DNA from: Acetobacteraceae bacterium
GTDB taxonomy: Bacteria > Pseudomonadota > Alphaproteobacteria > Acetobacterales > Acetobacteraceae
Direction: 5' to 3'
Assembly (NCBI GenBank): GCA_030039695.1
Contig: JASHVB010000281.1
Span: 1 to 5,531 of the forward strand
DNA length: 5,531 nucleotides
Shown: piece after piece, positions 1 through 5,531 of the stretch
How the letters are laid out: every line of letters begins with the position of its first letter
How positions within the stretch are numbered: the first letter of the stretch is position 1
Notes under the pieces: model-generated
What the model was told of the DNA's origin: nothing
Databases searched by the model: none
What the model saw: only the letters and a program-made list of their open reading frames with translations
Translations under genes and position numbers: made by a program

Positions 1-881
1 TTCCGCGTCTCGCCCGCCGTGTGCGGCGTAATCAAGACATTCGCCATGCCCCACAGCGGCGATTCAGCCGGCAGCGGCTCGGGATCCGTGGTGTCCAGCG
101 CGGCGCCGGCGATGCGGCCCGCCTGCAATGCCGCGACCAGATCGGCTTCCACCACGCACGGACCGCGCGCGCAGTTCACCACGCTCGCGCCAGGCCGCAA
201 CAGCGCGAGCGCGCGCGCGTTGATCAGCCCGCGCGTTGCGTCCGTCAATGGGCAGGTCAGCGCAAGATAATCCGCCTGTGGCAGGAAGTCTGGCAGTTCA
301 GCCAGCGTGTGTATGGAGTCCGCGGCGTCGCGTCCCGACGCCGGGTCGCGGCGGAAGCCGATCACGCGCATGTCGAACGCCTTGCCAAGCTGCGCTAGGC
401 GGCCGCCGATGCGGCCCAGGCCAATAACCAGCAGCGTCTTGCCACCGAGTTCGTCCTCACGCTGCGTCAGGTCGCTGATCATTCCGCGCCAAACATGGCG
501 ACCCTGATTGTCCCGTGCCTCCGGTAGACGACGGGCAAGTGCCAGGATCAGGGCCATGGCATGCTCCGCCACCGCGCGCGCGTTGACGCCCGCCGCGCTC
601 GCGAGACGGATGCCGCGCGCGGTCAGCGCTTCGCGATCGAACTGGTCGGTGCCGGATCCGATCGACTGGATGAACCGCAGACGCCGGCCGAGCTCGATCA
701 GATTGTTGTGCCATAGGCCGGAAATCACCAGCACGTCGGCTTCGTCAATCCGGCGGTCAAGTTCCGCGCGGTCGCGCAGCTCGAAGCTGTTGATGCCGGT
801 GTGGAGCTTGTCGAAGCAGGCCTGCATCTGATACGCGGCGTGAGCGAAGCAAATTGTAAGCTGCTCTCTTGCGGGAAACAT
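1..881 (-). CDS. D-2-hydroxyacid dehydrogenase, NAD(P)-binding, 3'-truncated by window edge
   Basis: This enzyme family reversibly oxidises D-2-hydroxyacids to 2-oxoacids with NAD(P) in the cytoplasm. The first 293 residues are present; family members usually run about 310-330, so roughly 20-35 are missing. Visible landmarks are the substrate-loop SIGSGTDQFD (73-82), the Rossmann GLGRIGG (154-160, GxGxxG), and the full catalytic set: Arg239 in NCARG, Glu268 in DPEPLP and His287 in TPHTAG. Nothing looks broken. After the second Rossmann strand the sequence is GFRRDP (175-180), with arginines and no acidic residue, which hints at NADP(H). The ATG at 881-879 is chosen because MFPAREQLTICF leads directly into the first strand. 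An in-frame ATG at 953-951 would add 24 residues encoded by a tandem-repeat region and is less likely. No good Shine-Dalgarno is seen at either start. The substrate cannot be told from sequence; glyoxylate/hydroxypyruvate reductase-like activity is one option. It is transcribed away from the MFS gene. Confidence 0.93.
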   Translation of the reverse strand, partial: MFPAREQLTICFAHAAYQMQACFDKLHTGINSFELRDRAELDRRIDEADVLVISGLWHNNLIELGRRLRFIQSIGSGTDQFDREALTARGIRLASAAGVNARAVAEHAMALILALARRLPEARDNQGRHVWRGMISDLTQREDELGGKTLLVIGLGRIGGRLAQLGKAFDMRVIGFRRDPASGRDAADSIHTLAELPDFLPQADYLALTCPLTDATRGLINARALALLRPGASVVNCARGPCVVEADLVAALQAGRIAGAALDTTDPEPLPAESPLWGMANVLITPHTAGETR

Positions 882-1107
882 GGCGCAGAATGTCCGGCGG
901 TGATGGTGCGGCGGTGATGGTGCGGCGCCGAGCGTGGCACAACGCAGCAGCATGCCCAAGTCCAGCAGTGAAGGTGGAGCACTCATGCTCTCTGCAGAGC
1001 CTCTGCGTGGAATTGGAGGCTCTGCCTGGGAAGCCGAGGTCCGGCTGCACCAGTGTGAGAGCATAGGACCTCTCGACGTGCATCGGCTTGCTGTGCATTT
1101 CATGCTT
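882..1107. other. Intergenic stretch upstream of the dehydrogenase
   Basis: No recognisable gene was found on either strand. It contains the 14-bp tandem repeat at 895-927. Short open frames run through it on both strands, including a minus frame from 1098 that overlaps the dehydrogenase in another frame, but their translations are low-complexity, rich in His/Arg/Pro, and match nothing I know. It presumably carries the dehydrogenase leader and promoter, but I could not pick a convincing -35/-10 pair. Confidence 0.5.
895..927. repeat. 14-bp tandem duplication upstream of the dehydrogenase
   Basis: The unit GCGGTGATGGTGCG occurs at 897-910 and again, identically, at 911-924. The periodicity extends to 895-927, about 2.4 copies. 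It lies 14-46 bases upstream of the dehydrogenase start codon, in its probable leader. A 14-bp unit is not a multiple of three, so a copy change would shift any reading frame through it, which argues that this stretch is not coding. Confidence 0.85.
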
Positions 1108-2007
1108 TCACCGCCTGACAGCGTGTTCGGCATCGGTGCTGGAGCAGAACGCGAGCCGCAGAGGTTGCAGCGCCCGGATATGCGGTAACGACCGTTGAAC
1201 CGACGTTAGCCGGTGCCTGGCGGTTGCCGGACTGTCCACCGGGTTGGCAGATTGCGCCCATCGCTGAGGGAGCAGACGTTCGATGTCGGCAATCAGTGCC
1301 GGCAGGTTCGCGACGTCCCGTTCGGCGCGGCCACAGCGACGATTGCCAGGCCGACTGGCGACCACGCCGGCGGTCTCGCCCAGCGAGTGCTCGATCCGTT
1401 CGGCCAGAGCAGTACGTTCGGCGAAGCGGTCTCTGATCGGGGCAGGCAAATCCTTCACGTCGACCGAGCCAAGTGTGCCATGCTCGCCTGCCTCGGAATG
1501 CTCCTCCTCGGGGGTGCCTCGGATGTTCGCCGACACAAACGGCTGCGCGAGCGGCGAGCGGTCCCCGCCGGTGACGGCCTGATCGTGACGCGGAGCCCCG
1601 GTTCCTGGCCGGGCAGCGCCGGAGTGGCCACCGCGCACGGCGTGGACGCAGTATCGCTCAGGCGCGGCGTCGCCGACGCGACGCGACGCGGCCATGCCCC
1701 GTGGTTCCGGCAGCATCCCGCGCAGCGCCTGCGGATTGGTGCCCGCAATCAGGCTGTGCACGATGCACCGGACACGGCCTTCCGGCTCCTGACCGAACTG
1801 CGCGCGGAATCCGCGGGCCCTCGAGGTGATGGCGGCGTCGGGCCGCCCTTCTATCAGCGGGCCGGCACGGGCGAAGGCGAAGCTGAGCAAGCGGTTGTCC
1901 ACGTCGGGAACATCGATCGGCGGCTGGCCGGACCAGCCCGGATCGTGCGACAATTTGATCAACAAAACGTCTCCCGCTTCGCTGACCCGACGGCGCGGGG
2001 TAATCAT
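1108..2007 (-). CDS. Unrecognised 299-residue reading frame, possibly a real or decayed gene
   Basis: I do not recognise this protein. The first ~100 residues (start MITPRRRVSEAGDVLLIKL) look like an ordinary globular protein. A hand count over the first 60 codons gives roughly 67, 50 and 80% GC at positions 1, 2 and 3, the usual signature of a high-GC coding sequence. The middle third is rich in Gly/Arg/Ala/Pro and loses that signature (about 80/68/80). A later stretch has helix-like segments such as LPALIADIERLLPQRW (about 240-255) but is also weaker (about 75/55/70). No Shine-Dalgarno precedes the ATG, and I see no signal peptide, membrane segment or known motif. A plus-strand frame is also open across the whole region, so openness alone is weak evidence. 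The possibilities are a real hypothetical protein, a decayed gene whose 5' part still looks coding, or a chance frame. Confidence 0.35.
   Translation of the reverse strand: MITPRRRVSEAGDVLLIKLSHDPGWSGQPPIDVPDVDNRLLSFAFARAGPLIEGRPDAAITSRARGFRAQFGQEPEGRVRCIVHSLIAGTNPQALRGMLPEPRGMAASRRVGDAAPERYCVHAVRGGHSGAARPGTGAPRHDQAVTGGDRSPLAQPFVSANIRGTPEEEHSEAGEHGTLGSVDVKDLPAPIRDRFAERTALAERIEHSLGETAGVVASRPGNRRCGRAERDVANLPALIADIERLLPQRWAQSANPVDSPATARHRLTSVQRSLPHIRALQPLRLAFCSSTDAEHAVRR
1675..1690. repeat. Three tandem GACGC pentamers
   Basis: GACGC is repeated three times in a row, followed by one more G. It lies inside the unrecognised minus-strand frame, near where its coding-like composition fades (about residue 106-111). 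Gain or loss of one unit would shift that frame. Three copies is short for a slippage locus, so this may be chance in GC-rich DNA. Confidence 0.5.
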
Positions 2008-2032
2008 GTGGCCGCCGTGGCCACAGCAAGAC

Positions 2033-2038
2033 AGGTGA
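2033..2038 (+). promoter_or_regulatory. Ribosome binding site deciding the MFS start
   Basis: AGGTGA matches part of the extended anti-Shine-Dalgarno complement (GGAGGTGA). It sits five bases before the GTG at 2044. The in-frame ATG at 2077 has only CT-rich DNA before it, and the in-frame GTG at 2035 has no comparable site, so this element favours the GTG at 2044. Confidence 0.6.
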
Positions 2039-2043
2039 ATGCC

Positions 2044-3345
2044 GTGCCGTCCCGATCGCTCTCCGCGCGGCCTCCCATGTTCTACGGCTGGATCATCGTC
2101 GGCGTGGTGTTCGTCACCATGGGGATCGGTGTGAACGCCCGCACGGCCTTCTCGTTGCTGTTCCCACCGATTCTCGCTGAATTCGGTTGGGGCCGCGGGG
2201 TTACCGCCGGCGCATTCTCCTTTGGTTTTCTGGTATCAGCTGCATTGAGCCCATGGCTCGGGCGGTTGATGGACACGCGCGGGCCACGCGCGGTGATGGA
2301 GCTGGGCGTGCTGCTCATGGGCAGCGGGCTGCTGCTCGCCACGCAGATCCGCCAGCCCTGGCAGCTTTACGCAACGCTCGGCGTGCTGGTGGGCAGCGGC
2401 AGCGTCTGCCTGGGCTACACCGGCCAGGGGTTGTTCCTGCCCAATTGGTTCGTGCGCCGGCGGGGCCTGGCAATGGGGCTAGCGTTCTCCGGCGTTGGCG
2501 TCGGCTCGATCGTCATCCTGCCGTGGCTGCAAGCGTTCATTCAGTACGCAGGCTGGCGCACGGCGTGCGCCACCCTGGGCATCGTGCTGATCGCGGTGCT
2601 TGCGCCACTGAATCTGCTGCTGCACCGCCGCCCGGAAGACATCGGCCTGTATCCCGACGGCGAGTCAAACACACAGGCGGCGGAGCGACGGGTCGCCAAC
2701 GTGGTGGATGCCGATTGGGCGGCGATGGACTGGACGCTGGCACGGGCGATGGGGACCGCGCGGTTCTGGTGGCTTGCGCTGGGATATTTCTGCGCGCTCT
2801 ACGCCTGGTACGCCGTGCAGGTGCACCAGACACAATACCTGACCGAGATCGGGTTCAGCCCGATCCTGGCGGCCTGGGCGCTAGGCTTCGTCAGTCTGGC
2901 CGGCATTCCGGGGCAGATCGCGCTGGGGCACATGTCCGACCGGGTTGGGCGAGAATGGGTGTGGACGATCGGCAATCTCGGCTTCGCCCTCTGCTACCTC
3001 GTGCTGCTGCTGCTGGAACATCTCCCGACGGCGTTGCTCCTGTGGCTGATGGTGCTCGTGCAGGGGTTCCTGGGCTACGGGATTGTCTCGGTGCTGAGCG
3101 CTATCCCGGCGGAGTTGTTTCAGGGGCGGCAGTTCGGAACCATCTTTGGCACGCTGATGCTGACGGCAGTGGCGGGCGGCGCGGCTGGACCCTGGCTGAC
3201 CGGCGTGCTGCACGATGCGGCGGGTAATTACACCGCGGCGTTCTGGATGGGGTTTGGGGCAAGTCTGGTGTCCGCAGGCGCTATCTGGCTCGCAGCACCG
3301 CGCAAGGTGCGGGTGGTGGCCGGAAGGGTACGGCCGGCGCAGTGA
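2044..3345 (+). CDS. MFS transporter, monocarboxylate/oxalate-formate antiporter-like
   Basis: This is an inner-membrane major facilitator superfamily permease of 433 residues with about 12 predicted helices: roughly 14-36, 53-72, 84-101, 107-130, 142-164 and 172-193, then 241-261, 273-293, 304-324, 329-356, 364-388 and 397-418. The MFS motif A is clear in loop 2-3 (GRLMDTRGPR, 73-82), with its half-repeat counterpart in loop 8-9 (GHMSDRVGRE, 295-304). The central loop contains RRPEDIGLYPDG (195-206), a feature of MFS carriers in the monocarboxylate/oxalate-formate group, which move small organic anions. The true substrate is unknown. The frame stays open for 277 codons upstream, but that extension lies antisense to a coding-like minus-strand region and has no transporter character, so GTG 2044 with AGGTGA before it is preferred; ATG 2077 is the fallback. 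It is divergent from the dehydrogenase and not closely coupled to gatB (330-base gap). Confidence 0.93.
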   Translation: MPSRSLSARPPMFYGWIIVGVVFVTMGIGVNARTAFSLLFPPILAEFGWGRGVTAGAFSFGFLVSAALSPWLGRLMDTRGPRAVMELGVLLMGSGLLLATQIRQPWQLYATLGVLVGSGSVCLGYTGQGLFLPNWFVRRRGLAMGLAFSGVGVGSIVILPWLQAFIQYAGWRTACATLGIVLIAVLAPLNLLLHRRPEDIGLYPDGESNTQAAERRVANVVDADWAAMDWTLARAMGTARFWWLALGYFCALYAWYAVQVHQTQYLTEIGFSPILAAWALGFVSLAGIPGQIALGHMSDRVGREWVWTIGNLGFALCYLVLLLLEHLPTALLLWLMVLVQGFLGYGIVSVLSAIPAELFQGRQFGTIFGTLMLTAVAGGAAGPWLTGVLHDAAGNYTAAFWMGFGASLVSAGAIWLAAPRKVRVVAGRVRPAQ

Positions 3346-3486
3346 GCGCAGACAGACAGTGGCACCTCCTCCCGGCATTCTGAGCGTCGATCGCGTCGTG
3401 CTCGCGCCTCCGACGAAGTGCTGATCTGCCGGCTGTGCCGCCTCAACCCGGCCGAACACTCGGATTGTGATCAACGCCAGTGATAG

Positions 3487-3502
3487 CTGACAGGGATGTC
3501 AG
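3487..3502. other. Short perfect hairpin (6-bp stem, 4-base loop)
   Basis: CTGACA and TGTCAG flank a GGGA loop, forming a perfect inverted repeat 141 bases after the MFS stop. No T-tract follows on the plus strand, so it is not a classical intrinsic terminator. It could be a weak terminator, an operator-type palindrome, or chance. Confidence 0.4.
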
Positions 3503-3512
3503 ATCTCCATCC

Positions 3513-3563
3513 GTCACGAAAAGCATCAGTGTTCATCAGTATCGTCTGTGGTTGCACCTTTTC
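3513..3563. repeat. Degenerate ~10-bp-period repeat, possible dispersed intergenic element
   Basis: CATCAGTGTT, CATCAGTATC and GTCTGTGGTT follow each other directly at 3524-3553, then GCACCTTTT. The complement (AACCACAGACGATACTGATG...) resembles the 'ACCACAGATGAACACAGATG'-type element I recall as scattered between genes in many environmental bacteria; that similarity is from memory and not searched. It is more AT-rich than its surroundings. Confidence 0.45.
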
Positions 3564-3571
3564 TGACCACG

Positions 3572-3636
3572 CTGTCAACGGCCGCCCGATTGCGATAAGA
3601 TGCGTCCTGTTGCCGTCGCCGGTTACCGCGGATAAT
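3572..3636 (+). promoter_or_regulatory. Possible gatB promoter region
   Basis: Two weak sigma70-like pairs overlap here. One is CTGTCA (3572-3577) with TAAGAT (3596-3601), spacer 18. The other is TTGCCG (3610-3615) with GATAAT (3631-3636), spacer 15. Each hexamer matches the consensus at four or five of six positions. The position, 40-100 bases before the gatB start, is sensible, and gatB needs its own promoter if it is not co-transcribed with the MFS gene. Confidence 0.3.
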
Positions 3637-3664
3637 AGCGGCATGCGCGAGCGAATTGGCGCTG

Positions 3665-3669
3665 AAGGA
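3665..3669 (+). promoter_or_regulatory. Ribosome binding site of gatB
   Basis: AAGGA lies six bases before the ATG at 3676 and settles the choice of start over the in-frame ATG codons at 3496 and 3643, which lack an equivalent site. Confidence 0.75.
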
Positions 3670-3675
3670 CCAAGC

Positions 3676-5127
3676 ATGAGCTACGCCATCGAAGGCCAGA
3701 CCGGCGCCTGGGAAGTCGTCGTCGGCCTGGAAGTCCACGCCCAGGTGATCAGCAAGGCCAAGCTGTTCTCTGGCGCCGCCACCGAATTTGGCGCCTCGCC
3801 GAACACACAGGTCAGCTTCGTCGATGCCGCCTTCCCCGGCATGCTGCCGGTCATCAACCGCGAGTGCGTCGCGCAGGCCGTGCGCACCGGACTTGGCCTG
3901 AATGCGCACATCCACACGGTCAGCCGCTTCGACCGCAAGAACTATTTTTACGCCGATTTGCCGGCGGGCTATCAGATCAGTCAGTACCAGCATCCGATCG
4001 TCGGCGAGGGCACGGTCGAGATCGAGCTCAGCGATGGCAGCACGCGGCAGATCGGGGTGACGCGGTTGCACTTGGAACAGGACGCGGGGAAATCGCTGCA
4101 TGACCAGCACCCCACCAAGTCGTATATCGACCTGAACCGCGCCGGCGTCGCGCTCATGGAGATCGTGTCCGAACCCGACATCCGGACGCCGGAGGAAGCC
4201 GGCGCTTACTTACGCAAGCTGCGTGCGATCATGCGCTATCTCGGAACTTGCGACGGCAACATGGAGGAGGGCTCCATGCGTGCCGACGTAAACGTTTCGG
4301 TGCGCAGGTACGGCGAACCGTATCGCACGCGTTGCGAGGTAAAGAACGTCAATTCGATCCGCTTCGTCATGCAGGCAATCGAAGCGGAGGCGAAGCGCCA
4401 GGTCGACGTCTGGGAATCCGGCGGCATCGTCGAGCAAGAGACGCGTCTGTTCGATAGCGCGCGGGGTACGACGCGGTCGATGCGAAGCAAAGAGGATGCG
4501 CACGACTACCGATATTTCCCCGATCCGGACCTGCTGCCGCTGGTGCTGGAGGAGGACTGGATTGCGTCGCTGAAAGCATCGCTGCCAGAACTACCAGATG
4601 CAAAACGTGCTCGATTCATGCGCGAGTACGGGCTTTCTGCTTACGACGCGTCGGTCCTGGTTGGCGAACGCGCGACGGCGGATTTCTTCGAGGCAGTGGC
4701 CAAAGGCCGCGACGCAAAGGCGGCGGCCAACTTGATCATGGGCGACTTGTTCGGCGCGCTGAACCGTCGCGGGCTTGGCATCGACACGTCGCCGGTGACC
4801 GCCGCGTCGCTCGGCAAGCTGCTGGATCTAATCACCGACAACACGATCAACGGACGAATTGCCAAGGACGTGTTCGACGCGATGGTGGAAACCGGCAAGG
4901 ATCCCGCGGTGATCGTTGATGAGAAAGGTCTGCGACAGGTGACCGATACCCGCGCGATCGATGCCGCAGTTGCAACGGTGCTTGCCGCGAACGCTGACAA
5001 AGTAGCGGAGTACAAGGCCGGTCGGGAGAAATTGTTCGGTTTCTTTGTTGGTCAGGTGATGCGCGCGATGGGCGGCAAGGGTAATCCGGCGCTGGTGAAC
5101 GACGCGCTGAAGCGGAAACTGACCTGA
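3676..5127 (+). CDS. gatB: Aspartyl/glutamyl-tRNA(Asn/Gln) amidotransferase subunit B
   Basis: GatB is the tRNA-binding and kinase-like subunit of the cytoplasmic GatCAB complex. It activates the side chain of mischarged Glu-tRNA(Gln) or Asp-tRNA(Asn) with ATP; GatA supplies ammonia for conversion to Gln-tRNA or Asn-tRNA. At 483 residues it is full length. Family landmarks appear in order: [10 protein letters not shown] (15-24), the signature [18 protein letters not shown] (86-103), HLEQDAGKS (132-140), [17 protein letters not shown] (152-168), [13 protein letters not shown] (198-210), RCEVKNVNS (219-227) and [14 protein letters not shown] (276-289). A YqeY-like helical C-terminal domain follows (about 335-483), ending with [13 protein letters not shown] (459-471) and LKRKLT. 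The start at 3676 is supported by AAGGA upstream and the family-like beginning [15 protein letters not shown]. No gatC or gatA is in the window: the gene upstream is a transporter and the one downstream is on the other strand, so this gatB is not inside an adjacent gatCAB operon. The sequence style is alphaproteobacterial. Confidence 0.98.
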   Translation: MSYAIEGQTGAWEVVVGLEVHAQVISKAKLFSGAATEFGASPNTQVSFVDAAFPGMLPVINRECVAQAVRTGLGLNAHIHTVSRFDRKNYFYADLPAGYQISQYQHPIVGEGTVEIELSDGSTRQIGVTRLHLEQDAGKSLHDQHPTKSYIDLNRAGVALMEIVSEPDIRTPEEAGAYLRKLRAIMRYLGTCDGNMEEGSMRADVNVSVRRYGEPYRTRCEVKNVNSIRFVMQAIEAEAKRQVDVWESGGIVEQETRLFDSARGTTRSMRSKEDAHDYRYFPDPDLLPLVLEEDWIASLKASLPELPDAKRARFMREYGLSAYDASVLVGERATADFFEAVAKGRDAKAAANLIMGDLFGALNRRGLGIDTSPVTAASLGKLLDLITDNTINGRIAKDVFDAMVETGKDPAVIVDEKGLRQVTDTRAIDAAVATVLAANADKVAEYKAGREKLFGFFVGQVMRAMGGKGNPALVNDALKRKLT

Positions 5128-5165
5128 CCGCATTTTGGTTGCGCTGGTAGAAATGCTGAGGCGGT

Positions 5166-5196
5166 CTCCCGCTTCCCTCGCGATGAAAGTGGGGAG
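5166..5196. terminator. Imperfect hairpin between convergent gatB and Rieske genes
   Basis: CTCCCGCTT (5166-5174) can pair with AAGTGGGGAG (5187-5196) as about nine pairs, with one G-U pair and one bulged G, around a 12-base loop. It lies in the 70-base gap between the two converging stop codons, where a shared terminator would be expected. No T-tract follows on either strand, so the call is weak. Confidence 0.25.
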
Positions 5197-5197
5197 G

Positions 5198-5531
5198 TCA
5201 CTGCATTTCCACCACGACGTATTGCTCTTCCACCGTCACCGGGATGGTTTCCGCCACATACGGTCCCTGCGCCACGCGCTGGCCCGGCGCTACTTCGACC
5301 GGATAACTCCGCACGCTGATCTTTGTCGGATCGCAGTACGACTGCCCAGTTCGCACGTCGAATTCCCAACCATGCCAGGGACACCGCAGGATCTCACCGG
5401 CGCGCGAATATTTATAGCGCCCGGGATCGTCGGACTCGACCAAGCCGGTGAGGATGCACTCGCACATCGGTCCGCCCTGGTGCGGACAGCGGTTGAATAA
5501 GCCGAAGAACTCGCCGCCGAGATTGAACACG
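5198..5531 (-). CDS. Rieske [2Fe-2S] protein, C-terminal part, 5'-truncated by window edge
   Basis: This is a small iron-sulfur protein of the Rieske ferredoxin / ring-hydroxylating oxygenase type, which passes electrons through a [2Fe-2S] cluster. The last 110 residues are visible and the N-terminus lies outside the window, so the first codon here (GTG, 5530-5528) is probably an internal Val and not the start. Both cluster motifs are present: CPHQGG (Cys15, His17, numbered within this fragment) and CPWHGWEF (Cys50, His53). The second has the PWHGWEFD form and is followed by TGQSYCDP and a PYVAETIPV segment. The two motifs are 32 residues apart, longer than the usual 15-17 of ring-hydroxylase Rieske domains; the insert is polar (about 26-44). 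There is no membrane anchor in the visible part and no oxygenase catalytic domain after the Rieske domain, since it ends 57 residues past the second motif. It may be a stand-alone ferredoxin-like partner of an oxygenase or hydrolase encoded further right; that is inference. Confidence 0.9.
   Translation of the reverse strand, partial: VFNLGGEFFGLFNRCPHQGGPMCECILTGLVESDDPGRYKYSRAGEILRCPWHGWEFDVRTGQSYCDPTKISVRSYPVEVAPGQRVAQGPYVAETIPVTVEEQYVVVEMQ

Larger units (their letters stand above)
3346..3675. other. Intergenic region between the MFS gene and gatB
   Basis: This 330-base gap carries no convincing gene. The gatB frame is open from 3496, but residues encoded before 3676 do not resemble GatB. 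Its contents are a small palindromic hairpin at 3487-3502, a degenerate ~10-bp-period repeat around 3513-3563, and possible promoter hexamers at 3572-3636. The first 140 bases show nothing I can name. Confidence 0.65.

Noticed and set aside
757..1098. A 113-residue minus-strand open frame overlapping the dehydrogenase start.
   Set aside because: It runs in another frame over the confirmed dehydrogenase and the 14-bp repeat, with composition unlike a normal protein.
1955..1983. A possible MFS promoter with TTGATC (1955-1960) as -35.
   Set aside because: No -10-like hexamer occurs at 16-18 bases downstream; the AT-rich patch is equally explained by Leu/Ile/Lys codons of the minus-strand frame.
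1108..2007. A transposase remnant (IS66-like), suggested by a C-terminal LLPQRW segment and the downstream GTTCAACGGTCGTTACC string.
   Set aside because: IS66 proteins end in a different motif (roughly LLPW-W), the rest of the frame shows no DDE or helix-turn-helix features, and no matching inverted repeat is seen near 2000-2050.
2881..3474. A 197-residue minus-strand open frame opposite the MFS gene.
   Set aside because: Most of it is antisense to confirmed transmembrane coding sequence and the translation is rich in Arg/His/Pro/Gln, as expected of a shadow frame.
3496..3675. An upstream start for GatB adding 60 residues.
   Set aside because: The extra residues do not resemble GatB, they cover the repeat and promoter-like elements, and the AAGGA site fits the ATG at 3676.
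3526..4110. A 194-residue minus-strand open frame opposite gatB.
   Set aside because: It is antisense to the highly conserved GatB N-terminal region and matches no family I know.
1..5531. CRISPR array, tRNA or rRNA gene, or intact insertion sequence.
   Set aside because: No regularly spaced direct repeats, no tRNA-like cloverleaf and no transposase were seen on reading both strands by eye.

Overview
The window looks like a piece of a high-GC proteobacterial chromosome, most likely alphaproteobacterial. The main reason is GatB: its N-terminal form (an '[17 protein letters not shown]'-like start, then the FDRKNYFY and GYQISQY stretches) is closer to what I remember of alphaproteobacterial GatB than of the betaproteobacterial protein. 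This is recall, not an alignment. The other three recognised genes belong to families common in metabolically versatile alpha- and betaproteobacteria.

Layout from left to right. (1) Positions 1-881, minus strand: most of a D-2-hydroxyacid dehydrogenase, with its 3' end cut by the window edge. (2) Positions 882-2043: about 1.16 kb with no recognisable gene. It holds an unrecognised minus-strand reading frame (1108-2007) whose first 60 codons have coding-like composition, a 14-bp tandem duplication just upstream of the dehydrogenase, and a short GACGC triple repeat. (3) Positions 2044-3345, plus strand: a 12-helix MFS carboxylate-type transporter. The reading frame is open far upstream, but a Shine-Dalgarno match places the start at a GTG. 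(4) Positions 3346-3675: an intergenic stretch with a small hairpin, a degenerate ~10-bp-period repeat and possible gatB promoter elements. (5) Positions 3676-5127, plus strand: gatB, the B subunit of the tRNA-dependent amidotransferase, complete and intact, without gatC or gatA in view. (6) Positions 5198-5531, minus strand: the C-terminal part of a small Rieske [2Fe-2S] protein, convergent with gatB.

gatB is a housekeeping translation gene. The dehydrogenase, transporter and Rieske protein look like accessory metabolic genes, possibly for uptake and redox conversion of an organic acid or aromatic compound. That link rests only on proximity and family; they are not one operon, since their strands alternate. 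I see no CRISPR array, RNA gene, prophage or intact insertion sequence, and no clear sign of a novel multi-gene system. The least explained part is the 882-2043 interval.
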